Of a stretch of 22,792 bases of DNA, positions 9,463 to 22,792 are shown in pieces. The position numbers were made by a program, and so were the translations under genes. The DNA lies in the NCBI GenBank assembly GCA_910592005.1, contig CAJVPP010001104.1:1-22792 (forward strand), in the 5' to 3' direction. Position 1 is the stretch's first letter; each line of letters starts with the position of its first letter. This DNA comes from Funneliformis mosseae (lineage: Eukaryota > Glomeromycota > Glomeromycetes > Glomerales > Glomeraceae). The notes beneath the pieces were generated by a model. That model did no database searches, was not told the DNA's origin, and worked only from the letters and a program-made list of their open reading frames with translations.

Positions 9463-9825
9463 ATGGATCTTTCTTGGTGTCCTGTGTGTGATAAACACAC
9501 GTTTGCTGTTGAAAATTTATATTGTAGTGAAGCGTGCCGGAAAAAAGACAAATTATCTACTTTTAATGAAAAGTGTTGTTATGATTTTCCAAGATGTTCT
9601 TCGCAAAAACCTTATCAACATCCTTTTTATTCTCCGAACCATTCGCCGGGGTCATCTCCAAGTTCTTCACCAATGTTACATGCAACTCACAATACGACGA
9701 GTTACGAAACTTCTCCGATGGATCTTTTGCTTGATGAAAATCATAATTATTCTTATAATAATAATGATTATAATTCAACGCATTCATTAAATAATGAAAA
9801 TACAAAAAAAATAAACCCTTTTTAA
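9463..9825 (+). CDS. Ecl1-family small zinc-binding protein, copy 1
   Basis: Single-exon gene, 120 residues. The N-terminus carries C6-x2-C9 and C21-x3-C25 in the frame WCPVCDKHT…LYCSEACRKKD, which matches the fungal Ecl1 'life-span regulatory factor' motif (short Cys-rich module, LYCSxxCR). After it come a Pro/Ser-rich linker (about 50-70) and an Asn/Tyr/Ser-rich, probably disordered tail ending KKINPF. In Schizosaccharomyces pombe, Ecl1-family proteins extend chronological lifespan when overproduced and respond to nutrient (sulfur, zinc) limitation; four Cys are positioned to bind one Zn. A role in starvation survival here is inferred. It starts right after a poly(T)/poly(A) stretch and is divergent from the tocopherol-cyclase-like gene. 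An identical second copy lies at 16063-16425. Confidence 0.75.
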   Translation: MDLSWCPVCDKHTFAVENLYCSEACRKKDKLSTFNEKCCYDFPRCSSQKPYQHPFYSPNHSPGSSPSSSPMLHATHNTTSYETSPMDLLLDENHNYSYNNNDYNSTHSLNNENTKKINPF

Positions 9826-10307
9826 TTTTTTTTTTAAAATATTGCTTGCTGGATGGGCATTGTATTAATTACGCTTTTTCGTTTGACATTTTTTAAATAA
9901 TAATTTTTAATATAATTTTTAATTAGAATGGATTTTGTAAACTTAAGGTTCCCTTAAATTTTGAAATCCGAACAACTTTATCCCCCTCCCTTTTACCATT
10001 ATCATATTTTTAAATTCTTGTAAAATAATTTTTTTCATTCCCTTTTAAACCAACCTTATCAAATATATCATTATTTATTTATTTTTTTTTTAAAGAAAAA
10101 AAAAAAAAAACCTTGATATTATTTTAACCTTCCTAATAATGTGCGCGTGTAAATTTTTGTTTGTGATTTTAATGAAGTACCTGGGTTATATATGTGACTT
10201 TTTTTTTTTAAAAAAAAAAATTGAAACACAATTTAAAGAAAATTCTTAATAAAATGATTGAAAATATATTTTTATATTTTATATTTCAAATTATAAAAGG
10301 TTTCGTG

Positions 10308-10451
10308 TGAAGCATATGGGCACTTTGCAGTAGAAAGGGAAACTACCAAAAAAAAAAATTTTTACTTTATAAGCAGATTTAACATTAACTCAAAAAAAAG
10401 TTTTTTTGATAGTTTCTTTCCTTTCTACCGCAAAAGCGCCTATATGAAGCA
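10308..10451. mobile_element. MITE-like inverted repeat with 7-bp flanking direct repeat (copy 1)
   Basis: Left arm tatgggcactttgcagtaga (from 10315) pairs with the right arm, whose reverse complement begins taggcgcttttgcggtagaa (from 10444 backwards). The similarity extends about 40 bases into both arms, through 'aaactaccaaaaaa'/'aaactatcaaaaaa'. Direct repeats TGAAGCA sit immediately outside (10308-10314 and 10445-10451). About 130 bp with terminal inverted repeats and a 7-8 bp target duplication fits a non-autonomous hAT-like element. A plain RNA hairpin is an alternative. The copy in the second unit is at 16908-17051. Confidence 0.5.
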
Positions 10452-10500
10452 ACAATCATATTTCTAAATTAAGAAAAAAAATTTTTAAACTCGTTTTTGT

Positions 10501-10587
10501 ATGACGGACAATGAATCTACGATAACGGGAATTTCTATTAAGATTATCGGGATTGTTTATTATTTTATTAAAAGCCTCAAGCCGTGA
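10501..10587 (+). promoter_or_regulatory. Upstream ORF in the TYR1 leader with Tyr-Tyr-Phe run
   Basis: ATG at 10501, 28 codons, TGA at 10585-10587, 40 bases before the TYR1 start and in another frame. Residues 19-22 are V-Y-Y-F and the last two are K-P before the stop. A potential hairpin (10572-10579 with 10585-10592, loop AGCCG, one G·U pair) overlaps the stop codon. Its position upstream of a tyrosine-biosynthesis gene suggests a leader peptide, but A+T-rich DNA favours Tyr and Phe codons by chance, and the transcription start is unknown. Confidence 0.3.
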
Positions 10588-10627
10588 GGTTTAGAGAATA
10601 TTTTTTTTCCTTTTCTCACTTATCATA

Positions 10628-12934
10628 ATGGTAACTTACGATTTTGAAAAAGAATCGTTGGAGATCGGTTTAATAGGTCTGGGTGATATGGGTCTGTTGT
10701 ATGCAAAGAGAATTGTAGCAGCTGGTTGGAAAAAGTACGAAAACTTCGCTTGTATTCTAAAGGATAAAGGACGTTTATATTAAAATAATAATCTTTATAC
10801 GCATATATGCATATATCAATTTGATTAGAGTGAATATATGTGACCAACCTAATCAGTATGAACATTTTAAAGAATTATTGAAAGGTTCATAATAAATTTC
10901 GAATATCTTAACTTTTCGTTGTTTAAAATGTTTGTAACATTTCTTTAATTCATTAGATAGTAAAATGAATGTTTGTCGAGATGGTCATGCAGTGTCTAGA
11001 CGAAGTGATTTTATAATTTATTCCGTCGAAGCGGAAAATATTGATAGGGTCGTGGCAGAATATGGCCCATGTAAGTGAAACTTTTGGTGATGATGAGATG
11101 TTTCGCATTTTATTCTATATATAACAAACACTTTTTTGATTTTTCCAATTGTAGCCACGAAACTTGGTGCAATTGTGGCCGGTCAGGTGAGATAAATTGG
11201 TTATCGACAATTTGCGTAAAAAGTTATTCCTGGTTTAAAATTTTTTTTTGTTTCCGGTTATTTAGACATCAGTCAAAGAACCTGAAATTCGCGCCTTTGA
11301 AAAACATCTTCCCGATGATGTTCATATCGTCTCATGTCATTCGCTTCATGGGCCAACTGTGGACTCAAAAGGTCAGCCATTGGCAAGTATCTTAAGAATG
11401 GTTTTATATTAGAGAATTTTTTTTCATTTTTATTCAATTGTCAAGGAAATAATCCATCATTTATTTTAGGTGATGATTCAACATAGAGCCTCTCAAGAGA
11501 AGTTTGAAATCGCCTTGCGTGTTTTATCCTGCATGGATTCTGAAATCGTTAAATTATCGTATGAAGAACATGATCGAATTACTGCTGATACTCAAGCGGT
11601 AACGCATGTCGCATTTTTAAGGTATGAGTTCGAACACTTTAAATCGTAGTTTTTTTTTTTTTTTTTTTCCTAAATTTGAATCCTTTTTTTCTTTAGCATG
11701 GGAACCGCGTGGAAAACACAACGACAATTTCCAGTATATATTAATCTTGTTTATTTATTTCATACGCGTTTTTAAAATCCCCCTTCCGTATTTATGAAAT
11801 CCTTGCCATCTTTTTTAGTGGGAAACTCCACAATACGTGGGTGGGATAGAGAATGTCAAAGTTCATATGGCGTTACGTATTTATTCAAATAAATGGCACG
11901 TCTATGCTGGTAAAGTCATATTCTTAATCAGATTACACGTAACTCGATCGATTCTTAAACCAAAAAAAAAAAAAAAAATCTTATTGATTTAAGGGTTGGC
12001 AATTATGAATCCAAGTGCAAAGACACAAATTCAACAATACGCACAATCCGTTTCCGATTTATTTAAATTAATGATTCAAGAGAAGGAGAAAGAATTTAGA
12101 ACGCGAGTTAAAAAGGTAAAATCAATCCCCTCCTTTTAATTAGTCTTTAGTTTGGGTCGAACGCTCACAAATTGTTACGTGATTATTAAAAATCATTTGC
12201 CTTAAGGCGGGAGAATTTGTTTTTGGTGAATGTTCTGATTCACGTGAACCAATTCTATTATCGGATACTCTTTTGGATAAATATTCTTTATCTATTGTTC
12301 CGAAAGAAAAAAGAAAACCAAATTCCCATCTATCATTGTTATCCATGGTATGGTGTGTTTAATAATAATAATAAAATAATTATTTTCTACCTTCATTTCA
12401 TCTTTTTTTTTTTTTTTTAGGTGGACTGTTGGTATACATTAGGGATTAATCCTTATGAACATATGGTTTGTCAAACACCATTGTTTCGACTTTGGACGTA
12501 AGTTCTTTTATCTTCTCTGATTTGATATGTATGTACGTGAATCTATATCTTATATCAACCTAATTAATTATAGTGGTATTACGGAATATTTATTCCGTAA
12601 TGCAGAAATGTTGGAAGAAGCGATTCATTCAGCATTATACAGTAAAGATATTAGAGCGGATGATATGGAATTTTATAGCGCGTCAAAAGGTTGGGCGGAA
12701 TGTGTTAATATTGGAAATCTACACGCTTATCAAAAAAGATTTGAAGATACTGCAAAATTCTTCGAGTCGAGGTATAGTGAAGAAGAAACAAATTTATTAG
12801 TTTGTTGTTACGTTAATGAGGTTAATTATGTGTAACATTACGTATTATTTTTAAATCACACTAATAGATTTGATGAAAGTAACAAAATTGGAAGGGAGAT
12901 GATAAAAGTTATTACCACTAAGACTCACAAATGA
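10628..12934 (+). CDS. TYR1: Prephenate dehydrogenase (TYR1), copy 1, 13 exons
   Basis: Exons: 10628-10734, 10829-10884, 10957-11070, 11155-11186, 11266-11382, 11470-11621, 11697-11733, 11819-11909, 11994-12115, 12207-12347, 12421-12497, 12574-12771, 12868-12934. The spliced product is 436 residues, close to yeast Tyr1 (452). It converts prephenate to 4-hydroxyphenylpyruvate with NAD(P)+ in tyrosine biosynthesis. The N-terminal Rossmann motif GLGDMG is at 17-22; HSLHGP is at 128-133, and EEHDRITADTQAVTH (174-188), an active-site block of the family, follows. The C-terminal dehydrogenase domain has RIYSNKWHVYAGLAI and GINPYEHM-x-C-x-TPLFR. All junctions keep the frame. Intron 5 (11383-11469) starts GC rather than GT (GCAAGT), and intron 2 starts GTTCAT. 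The last intron (12772-12867) is easily missed; splicing it gives the family-like end IGREMIKVI. Convergent with CDC48. Confidence 0.93.
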
Positions 12935-13525
12935 AAAGGTTCTTATATTTGAATCGAAATCCTCTTCTCTTGTAAATAAATAGGCCTTTAATGTAAAAAA
13001 GAAAAAATTTCAAAAGTATCAGAAGTTGCCAAGTTAATGTAATGATATTTAAATATTTCTGTTCCTTCTTTCTATAATTGTTTCAAAAAAAAAAATTTTT
13101 TTTTTAAAAGTTACACTTATTCCAAATAATAATAATAATAATAATAAAAATGTATTTTGTTATACCAGTTTTTGATTTATTTCTCATTTGATACATTAAT
13201 TACTACAGAATTTTGTGAAATAAATTCAGAAGGTAATGCATGCCATACTAATAAAATCAATCTTTTTTTGTTTGTTTTTTGTTATTTTTTTTTTTTTGTT
13301 TTTTTCTTTTTCTTTTCTTTTGATCAGCCAAGTTAAATACAAATGATATCATTCTTTTTGTTTCTTTTTTTTCTCTTTAGGTATTTAACCAATGCAAACA
13401 TTATTTCAAGAAAACTCTTGAAAACTAATATTATTCAATATATATATGTGTAATATGTGAGCTCTATCGTGATTTTATTTAATTAAAAAGTAAAAATAAA
13501 AATATCAAATTCTGCAATCTAACCA
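12935..13525. other. Convergent 3' region with AAT repeat and pyrimidine tract (copy 1)
   Basis: Spacer between the TYR1 stop and the CDC48-fragment stop. It contains A- and T-runs (13085-13106), an AAT microsatellite of about 7-8 units (13125-13147), and a long T/C-rich tract (about 13261-13380) that ends TTCTCTTTAG. A possible plus-strand intron is 13233-13380 (GTAATG…TTTAG), which would sit in the TYR1 3' UTR; this is speculative. No coding sequence is seen. The identical copy is at 19535-20125. Confidence 0.45.
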
Positions 13526-13920
<395 letters not shown>

Positions 13921-15208
13921 CCTCTTCCTGGGAATCTTTACCAGATCTCCATAATTTAACATTCAATTCAGCATCCAAACTTTCTTCAATCATTAAAGCC
14001 ATCTTGCCAAATCGTTTACTGGGACTACGTAAAGGAATACCATTTCCAGCTTTACGTTTAATATGAATTTCCAAATTTAATCCATTTGAAATATCTATAA
14101 CATGTAATTTGACATATTGCACATATTGCATGGAAGAATTATTTTCATCCATATCAATAACTAAATCGATAACTTTAGAAAACAAATTGTAAGTACTGAA
14201 ATTATAAGTAATATTTGATTTTGCATGATAAAAGACTATTATACGACCGGGAAAATGTAAGAAATCTTTCAGATAAGGAACTTTAAGTAATGGATTATCG
14301 GATGATACTAATGGAATATCGGCGATAGAAATTAATATTGAGGAACGCTTTTCTTCTTTTTCATTTATAAATGTATTTGATTGAGACCAAATCCAGGATT
14401 CAGGAAAATTTACACCCCAATCCTTTTCAATATAACCAGAACCATTTTCCAGATCAATTCTATCTTCTATAATTCCATTATTTTCCATATTAATAAATTC
14501 GATCATACCAGAAGATCTATGAGACATGCTTATGATTCCATGATTACATTCCAGGAAAGGAACATAAGCAAAAATACCCATCACATTTGGATGAGTAAAA
14601 CTGAAAGGGTACGGAGTTGTATCATTGAAAAAGATGTATCCACGAACCGAATATGGGATAAAGGGGGGTCTTGTAATTGATAATTTCAAGGAAGGAATTT
14701 TTGATTTTGATTCTGATCCTTTTCCTATAATTCTACTCCAATCTTTAATTAATAGATCGGTATATGCGTCGTATTCGATATCTGTTGATGGAATTAATCT
14801 GATCGCAGGAAGACTTAATACCACTTCATTTTCGCTAAATTTATTTTGTCCAATCCTAATCATAAATTTACTCGAATCAGTACCTTTTGGATTAAATTCG
14901 CTAATATTATATCGATAATATAAACATTCATATCCGTCACGAATCACCATAACAAAAGCATGAGATTTTTCATCGTTTGGCGAAGCTGATTTATAAATCC
15001 CTGGTATAATTATAAGAGATTCATTTGTGACTGTTTTATAATACCACCCTTCAAAATAATTTTTATGGATGTGTTCCCCGTGATAAAACGTTGGTTTATA
15101 AATTAATTTGATATTTGATATGATTAATTGATAATTTATGCTAAATGCATAAAATATGAATGCAAATATTATACCAATGAACGCATATTTTACTGTAATA
15201 TTAACCAT

Positions 15209-16062
15209 CTTTTTTGAAATTTCTTAATGAGTGGTATATTGAAAATTTCGACTTATCATTAACGATCATTTTGTGCGACCTTGTGGTTGATCAGTAGAAA
15301 ATATTTTTGACTCAACGTCAGATATAAATGATTAATTTGATTATCAAAATTTCATTTCAGGATATCAACCGTTGCAAAAATTTAAAATATTTAATTTTAC
15401 TTGCATAAAAAAAAATATATATATATAATATTGTTTGTAATGATTCTTTTTAACCCACAACCCCTATTTCCAAATTAGGGAGTTTATTCTGTCGGAATAA
15501 TGATAAAATTGGTCGTTATTTTAATATACATATTTGAAAACTAAAGTAAGGATTACATGTAATATTAACGTAGTAAAGATATTCCTTATAAAAAAAAAAA
15601 GATCTTTGATAACGTCGAAGAATATTTCCCTGGAAACATAAATCTCACATGCGTCAAAGCATGATTCGACCGCTCAAAACTTCAGAAGCCTTTACACGTT
15701 TTTTATTTAATCGAATTTTAGAAACATATGTTACTTATGATAAAATGAAATTTGAAGTAGAAAGATCGGATTATTAACAATTAATGAAATTCCATATTTA
15801 AACTTATTAAATTTCCTTCATGAAAAACTATAAATTGTATGGGTTAAAAAATCAAAGGAAGAAAAATGTCTCATCCGAACAAAAATACTTTTAATGATGG
15901 AAAGTTAAAATAAAATAACGTCAAAACGGAAAAGCGCAATGAAAAATTCTTTATAATAATATAACCCAAAATAACAACAAAATTCTTCATTTTTTAATTA
16001 ACGTTTTCTAAATCTCCTTCAAATACTGTTTCTATTATTTTTTTTTTTTTTAAAAAAAAAAC
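15209..16062. promoter_or_regulatory. Shared divergent promoter region, copy 2
   Basis: Exact copy of 8609-9462, between the chimeric tocopherol-cyclase-like gene and the second Ecl1-like gene. The 42-codon small ORF recurs at 15649-15777. Both promoters appear complete, so the second gene pair should be transcribed like the first. Confidence 0.5.
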
Positions 16063-16425
16063 ATGGATCTTTCTTGGTGTCCTGTGTGTGATAAACACAC
16101 GTTTGCTGTTGAAAATTTATATTGTAGTGAAGCGTGCCGGAAAAAAGACAAATTATCTACTTTTAATGAAAAGTGTTGTTATGATTTTCCAAGATGTTCT
16201 TCGCAAAAACCTTATCAACATCCTTTTTATTCTCCGAACCATTCGCCGGGGTCATCTCCAAGTTCTTCACCAATGTTACATGCAACTCACAATACGACGA
16301 GTTACGAAACTTCTCCGATGGATCTTTTGCTTGATGAAAATCATAATTATTCTTATAATAATAATGATTATAATTCAACGCATTCATTAAATAATGAAAA
16401 TACAAAAAAAATAAACCCTTTTTAA
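16063..16425 (+). CDS. Ecl1-family small zinc-binding protein, copy 2
   Basis: Identical in DNA and protein (120 residues, C6/C9/C21/C25 module, Pro/Ser linker, Asn-rich tail) to 9463-9825, with the same 854-base upstream region. It lies wholly inside the second duplication unit, so it is a complete extra gene. If the duplication is real, the expected effect is higher dosage of the same product rather than a new function, because no substitutions have accumulated. Confidence 0.75.
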   Translation: MDLSWCPVCDKHTFAVENLYCSEACRKKDKLSTFNEKCCYDFPRCSSQKPYQHPFYSPNHSPGSSPSSSPMLHATHNTTSYETSPMDLLLDENHNYSYNNNDYNSTHSLNNENTKKINPF

Positions 16426-16907
16426 TTTTTTTTTTAAAATATTGCTTGCTGGATGGGCATTGTATTAATTACGCTTTTTCGTTTGACATTTTTTAAATAA
16501 TAATTTTTAATATAATTTTTAATTAGAATGGATTTTGTAAACTTAAGGTTCCCTTAAATTTTGAAATCCGAACAACTTTATCCCCCTCCCTTTTACCATT
16601 ATCATATTTTTAAATTCTTGTAAAATAATTTTTTTCATTCCCTTTTAAACCAACCTTATCAAATATATCATTATTTATTTATTTTTTTTTTAAAGAAAAA
16701 AAAAAAAAAACCTTGATATTATTTTAACCTTCCTAATAATGTGCGCGTGTAAATTTTTGTTTGTGATTTTAATGAAGTACCTGGGTTATATATGTGACTT
16801 TTTTTTTTTAAAAAAAAAAATTGAAACACAATTTAAAGAAAATTCTTAATAAAATGATTGAAAATATATTTTTATATTTTATATTTCAAATTATAAAAGG
16901 TTTCGTG

Positions 16908-17051
16908 TGAAGCATATGGGCACTTTGCAGTAGAAAGGGAAACTACCAAAAAAAAAAATTTTTACTTTATAAGCAGATTTAACATTAACTCAAAAAAAAG
17001 TTTTTTTGATAGTTTCTTTCCTTTCTACCGCAAAAGCGCCTATATGAAGCA
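16908..17051. mobile_element. MITE-like inverted repeat (copy 2)
   Basis: Exact copy of 10308-10451 with the same TGAAGCA flanking repeats. It was present before the tandem duplication and copied with it, not inserted independently. Confidence 0.5.
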
Positions 17052-17100
17052 ACAATCATATTTCTAAATTAAGAAAAAAAATTTTTAAACTCGTTTTTGT

Positions 17101-17187
17101 ATGACGGACAATGAATCTACGATAACGGGAATTTCTATTAAGATTATCGGGATTGTTTATTATTTTATTAAAAGCCTCAAGCCGTGA
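17101..17187 (+). promoter_or_regulatory. Upstream ORF in the TYR1 leader, copy 2
   Basis: Exact copy of 10501-10587: 28 codons with V-Y-Y-F and a K-P end, stopping 40 bases before the TYR1 copy 2 start. Confidence 0.3.
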
Positions 17188-17227
17188 GGTTTAGAGAATA
17201 TTTTTTTTCCTTTTCTCACTTATCATA

Positions 17228-19534
17228 ATGGTAACTTACGATTTTGAAAAAGAATCGTTGGAGATCGGTTTAATAGGTCTGGGTGATATGGGTCTGTTGT
17301 ATGCAAAGAGAATTGTAGCAGCTGGTTGGAAAAAGTACGAAAACTTCGCTTGTATTCTAAAGGATAAAGGACGTTTATATTAAAATAATAATCTTTATAC
17401 GCATATATGCATATATCAATTTGATTAGAGTGAATATATGTGACCAACCTAATCAGTATGAACATTTTAAAGAATTATTGAAAGGTTCATAATAAATTTC
17501 GAATATCTTAACTTTTCGTTGTTTAAAATGTTTGTAACATTTCTTTAATTCATTAGATAGTAAAATGAATGTTTGTCGAGATGGTCATGCAGTGTCTAGA
17601 CGAAGTGATTTTATAATTTATTCCGTCGAAGCGGAAAATATTGATAGGGTCGTGGCAGAATATGGCCCATGTAAGTGAAACTTTTGGTGATGATGAGATG
17701 TTTCGCATTTTATTCTATATATAACAAACACTTTTTTGATTTTTCCAATTGTAGCCACGAAACTTGGTGCAATTGTGGCCGGTCAGGTGAGATAAATTGG
17801 TTATCGACAATTTGCGTAAAAAGTTATTCCTGGTTTAAAATTTTTTTTTGTTTCCGGTTATTTAGACATCAGTCAAAGAACCTGAAATTCGCGCCTTTGA
17901 AAAACATCTTCCCGATGATGTTCATATCGTCTCATGTCATTCGCTTCATGGGCCAACTGTGGACTCAAAAGGTCAGCCATTGGCAAGTATCTTAAGAATG
18001 GTTTTATATTAGAGAATTTTTTTTCATTTTTATTCAATTGTCAAGGAAATAATCCATCATTTATTTTAGGTGATGATTCAACATAGAGCCTCTCAAGAGA
18101 AGTTTGAAATCGCCTTGCGTGTTTTATCCTGCATGGATTCTGAAATCGTTAAATTATCGTATGAAGAACATGATCGAATTACTGCTGATACTCAAGCGGT
18201 AACGCATGTCGCATTTTTAAGGTATGAGTTCGAACACTTTAAATCGTAGTTTTTTTTTTTTTTTTTTTCCTAAATTTGAATCCTTTTTTTCTTTAGCATG
18301 GGAACCGCGTGGAAAACACAACGACAATTTCCAGTATATATTAATCTTGTTTATTTATTTCATACGCGTTTTTAAAATCCCCCTTCCGTATTTATGAAAT
18401 CCTTGCCATCTTTTTTAGTGGGAAACTCCACAATACGTGGGTGGGATAGAGAATGTCAAAGTTCATATGGCGTTACGTATTTATTCAAATAAATGGCACG
18501 TCTATGCTGGTAAAGTCATATTCTTAATCAGATTACACGTAACTCGATCGATTCTTAAACCAAAAAAAAAAAAAAAAATCTTATTGATTTAAGGGTTGGC
18601 AATTATGAATCCAAGTGCAAAGACACAAATTCAACAATACGCACAATCCGTTTCCGATTTATTTAAATTAATGATTCAAGAGAAGGAGAAAGAATTTAGA
18701 ACGCGAGTTAAAAAGGTAAAATCAATCCCCTCCTTTTAATTAGTCTTTAGTTTGGGTCGAACGCTCACAAATTGTTACGTGATTATTAAAAATCATTTGC
18801 CTTAAGGCGGGAGAATTTGTTTTTGGTGAATGTTCTGATTCACGTGAACCAATTCTATTATCGGATACTCTTTTGGATAAATATTCTTTATCTATTGTTC
18901 CGAAAGAAAAAAGAAAACCAAATTCCCATCTATCATTGTTATCCATGGTATGGTGTGTTTAATAATAATAATAAAATAATTATTTTCTACCTTCATTTCA
19001 TCTTTTTTTTTTTTTTTTAGGTGGACTGTTGGTATACATTAGGGATTAATCCTTATGAACATATGGTTTGTCAAACACCATTGTTTCGACTTTGGACGTA
19101 AGTTCTTTTATCTTCTCTGATTTGATATGTATGTACGTGAATCTATATCTTATATCAACCTAATTAATTATAGTGGTATTACGGAATATTTATTCCGTAA
19201 TGCAGAAATGTTGGAAGAAGCGATTCATTCAGCATTATACAGTAAAGATATTAGAGCGGATGATATGGAATTTTATAGCGCGTCAAAAGGTTGGGCGGAA
19301 TGTGTTAATATTGGAAATCTACACGCTTATCAAAAAAGATTTGAAGATACTGCAAAATTCTTCGAGTCGAGGTATAGTGAAGAAGAAACAAATTTATTAG
19401 TTTGTTGTTACGTTAATGAGGTTAATTATGTGTAACATTACGTATTATTTTTAAATCACACTAATAGATTTGATGAAAGTAACAAAATTGGAAGGGAGAT
19501 GATAAAAGTTATTACCACTAAGACTCACAAATGA
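17228..19534 (+). CDS. TYR1: Prephenate dehydrogenase (TYR1), copy 2, 13 exons
   Basis: Identical to 10628-12934, with every exon shifted by 6,600: 17228-17334, 17429-17484, 17557-17670, 17755-17786, 17866-17982, 18070-18221, 18297-18333, 18419-18509, 18594-18715, 18807-18947, 19021-19097, 19174-19371, 19468-19534. The product is the same 436-residue NAD(P)+-dependent enzyme with GLGDMG, HSLHGP and the EEHDRITADTQAVTH block. Promoter, upstream ORF and GC-AG intron 5 (17983-18069) are also copied. No inactivating change is visible, so both copies should be functional. This copy keeps the ancestral convergent arrangement with the intact CDC48. Confidence 0.93.
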
Positions 19535-20125
19535 AAAGGTTCTTATATTTGAATCGAAATCCTCTTCTCTTGTAAATAAATAGGCCTTTAATGTAAAAAA
19601 GAAAAAATTTCAAAAGTATCAGAAGTTGCCAAGTTAATGTAATGATATTTAAATATTTCTGTTCCTTCTTTCTATAATTGTTTCAAAAAAAAAAATTTTT
19701 TTTTTAAAAGTTACACTTATTCCAAATAATAATAATAATAATAATAAAAATGTATTTTGTTATACCAGTTTTTGATTTATTTCTCATTTGATACATTAAT
19801 TACTACAGAATTTTGTGAAATAAATTCAGAAGGTAATGCATGCCATACTAATAAAATCAATCTTTTTTTGTTTGTTTTTTGTTATTTTTTTTTTTTTGTT
19901 TTTTTCTTTTTCTTTTCTTTTGATCAGCCAAGTTAAATACAAATGATATCATTCTTTTTGTTTCTTTTTTTTCTCTTTAGGTATTTAACCAATGCAAACA
20001 TTATTTCAAGAAAACTCTTGAAAACTAATATTATTCAATATATATATGTGTAATATGTGAGCTCTATCGTGATTTTATTTAATTAAAAAGTAAAAATAAA
20101 AATATCAAATTCTGCAATCTAACCA
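19535..20125. other. Convergent 3' region between TYR1 copy 2 and CDC48
   Basis: Exact copy of 12935-13525, including the AAT microsatellite (19725-19747) and the pyrimidine tract to 19980. Presumably it holds the facing 3' UTRs of TYR1 and CDC48. No coding sequence is seen. Confidence 0.45.

Positions 20126-22792
<2,667 letters not shown>

Larger units (their letters stand above)
9826..10627 (+). promoter_or_regulatory. Intergenic region between the Ecl1-like gene and TYR1
   Basis: About 800 bases with the 3' UTR of the Ecl1-like gene and the promoter and leader of TYR1. It holds long A/T homopolymers (10082-10110, 10201-10220), an inverted-repeat element (10308-10451), a short upstream ORF (10501-10587) with a hairpin at its stop, and a pyrimidine-rich stretch (10601-10620) just before the TYR1 ATG, as often seen near fungal transcription starts. 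Confidence 0.5.
16426..17227 (+). promoter_or_regulatory. Intergenic region between the Ecl1-like gene and TYR1, copy 2
   Basis: Exact copy of 9826-10627. It carries the MITE-like inverted repeat (16908-17051), the TYR1 upstream ORF with the Tyr-Tyr-Phe run (17101-17187), the hairpin at its stop (17172-17192) and the pyrimidine-rich stretch before the TYR1 ATG. Confidence 0.5.

Noticed and set aside
11075..11395. Plus-strand 106-codon open frame (also at 17675-17995)
   Set aside because: It runs through two TYR1 introns and reads exons 4 and 5 out of frame; the spliced TYR1 frame explains this segment.
12527..12835. Open frame of 102 codons that looks like a separate small gene (also at 19127-19435)
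   Set aside because: It is TYR1 exon 12 read through its flanking introns. Splicing at 12498-12573 and 12772-12867 restores the family C-terminus.

Overview
The window looks like nuclear DNA of an arbuscular mycorrhizal (Glomeromycotina) fungus of the Rhizophagus type. The evidence is very high A+T, intron-rich genes with short introns (about 65-130 bp) ending in long T tracts before TTTAG, the standard genetic code, fungal housekeeping proteins (eS24, Tyr1-type prephenate dehydrogenase, Cdc48), a fungal Ecl1-type protein, and relics that resemble the pogo/Tigger transposons and Myb/SANT-like proteins common in these genomes. The genus is an inference; a eukaryotic, fungal origin is well supported.

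Layout. Bases 1-6120 are a very A+T-rich, gene-poor block. It holds a decayed pogo/Tigger-like DDE transposase tail (about 2654-3205), short inverted-repeat elements with pogo-like ends (340-511 and about 4938-5045), a decayed Myb/SANT-like gene (about 3872-4447) and a long T-rich low-complexity tract. Bases 6120-22792 are gene-dense: RPS24/eS24 (+), a tocopherol-cyclase-like membrane-anchored protein (-), an Ecl1-family zinc-binding small protein (+), a 13-exon TYR1 prephenate dehydrogenase (+) and CDC48/p97 (-, running off the right edge).

The main structural event is a direct tandem duplication of 6,600 bp: 7321-13920 is repeated at 13921-20520 with no mismatch that I could find, homopolymers included. 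The unit starts inside the 3' end of the tocopherol-cyclase-like gene and ends inside the penultimate exon of CDC48. One intact copy of each edge gene survives: tocopherol-cyclase-like on the left, CDC48 on the right. Both TYR1 and the Ecl1-like gene are doubled. The internal junction at 13919-13922 (4-bp TTCC microhomology) fuses a 3'-truncated second tocopherol-cyclase-like gene to an orphan 3' end of CDC48, giving a predicted chimeric protein. The identity means either a very recent duplication or an assembly artefact, and the window alone cannot decide.

The genes do not form a pathway. TYR1 makes the tyrosine precursor 4-hydroxyphenylpyruvate, CDC48 unfolds ubiquitinated proteins, eS24 is part of the small ribosomal subunit, and Ecl1 proteins are linked to starvation survival and chronological lifespan in fission yeast. 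Two further points deserve attention: a short upstream ORF with a Tyr-Tyr-Phe run ahead of TYR1, and a CDC48 intron that is a multiple of three without stops.
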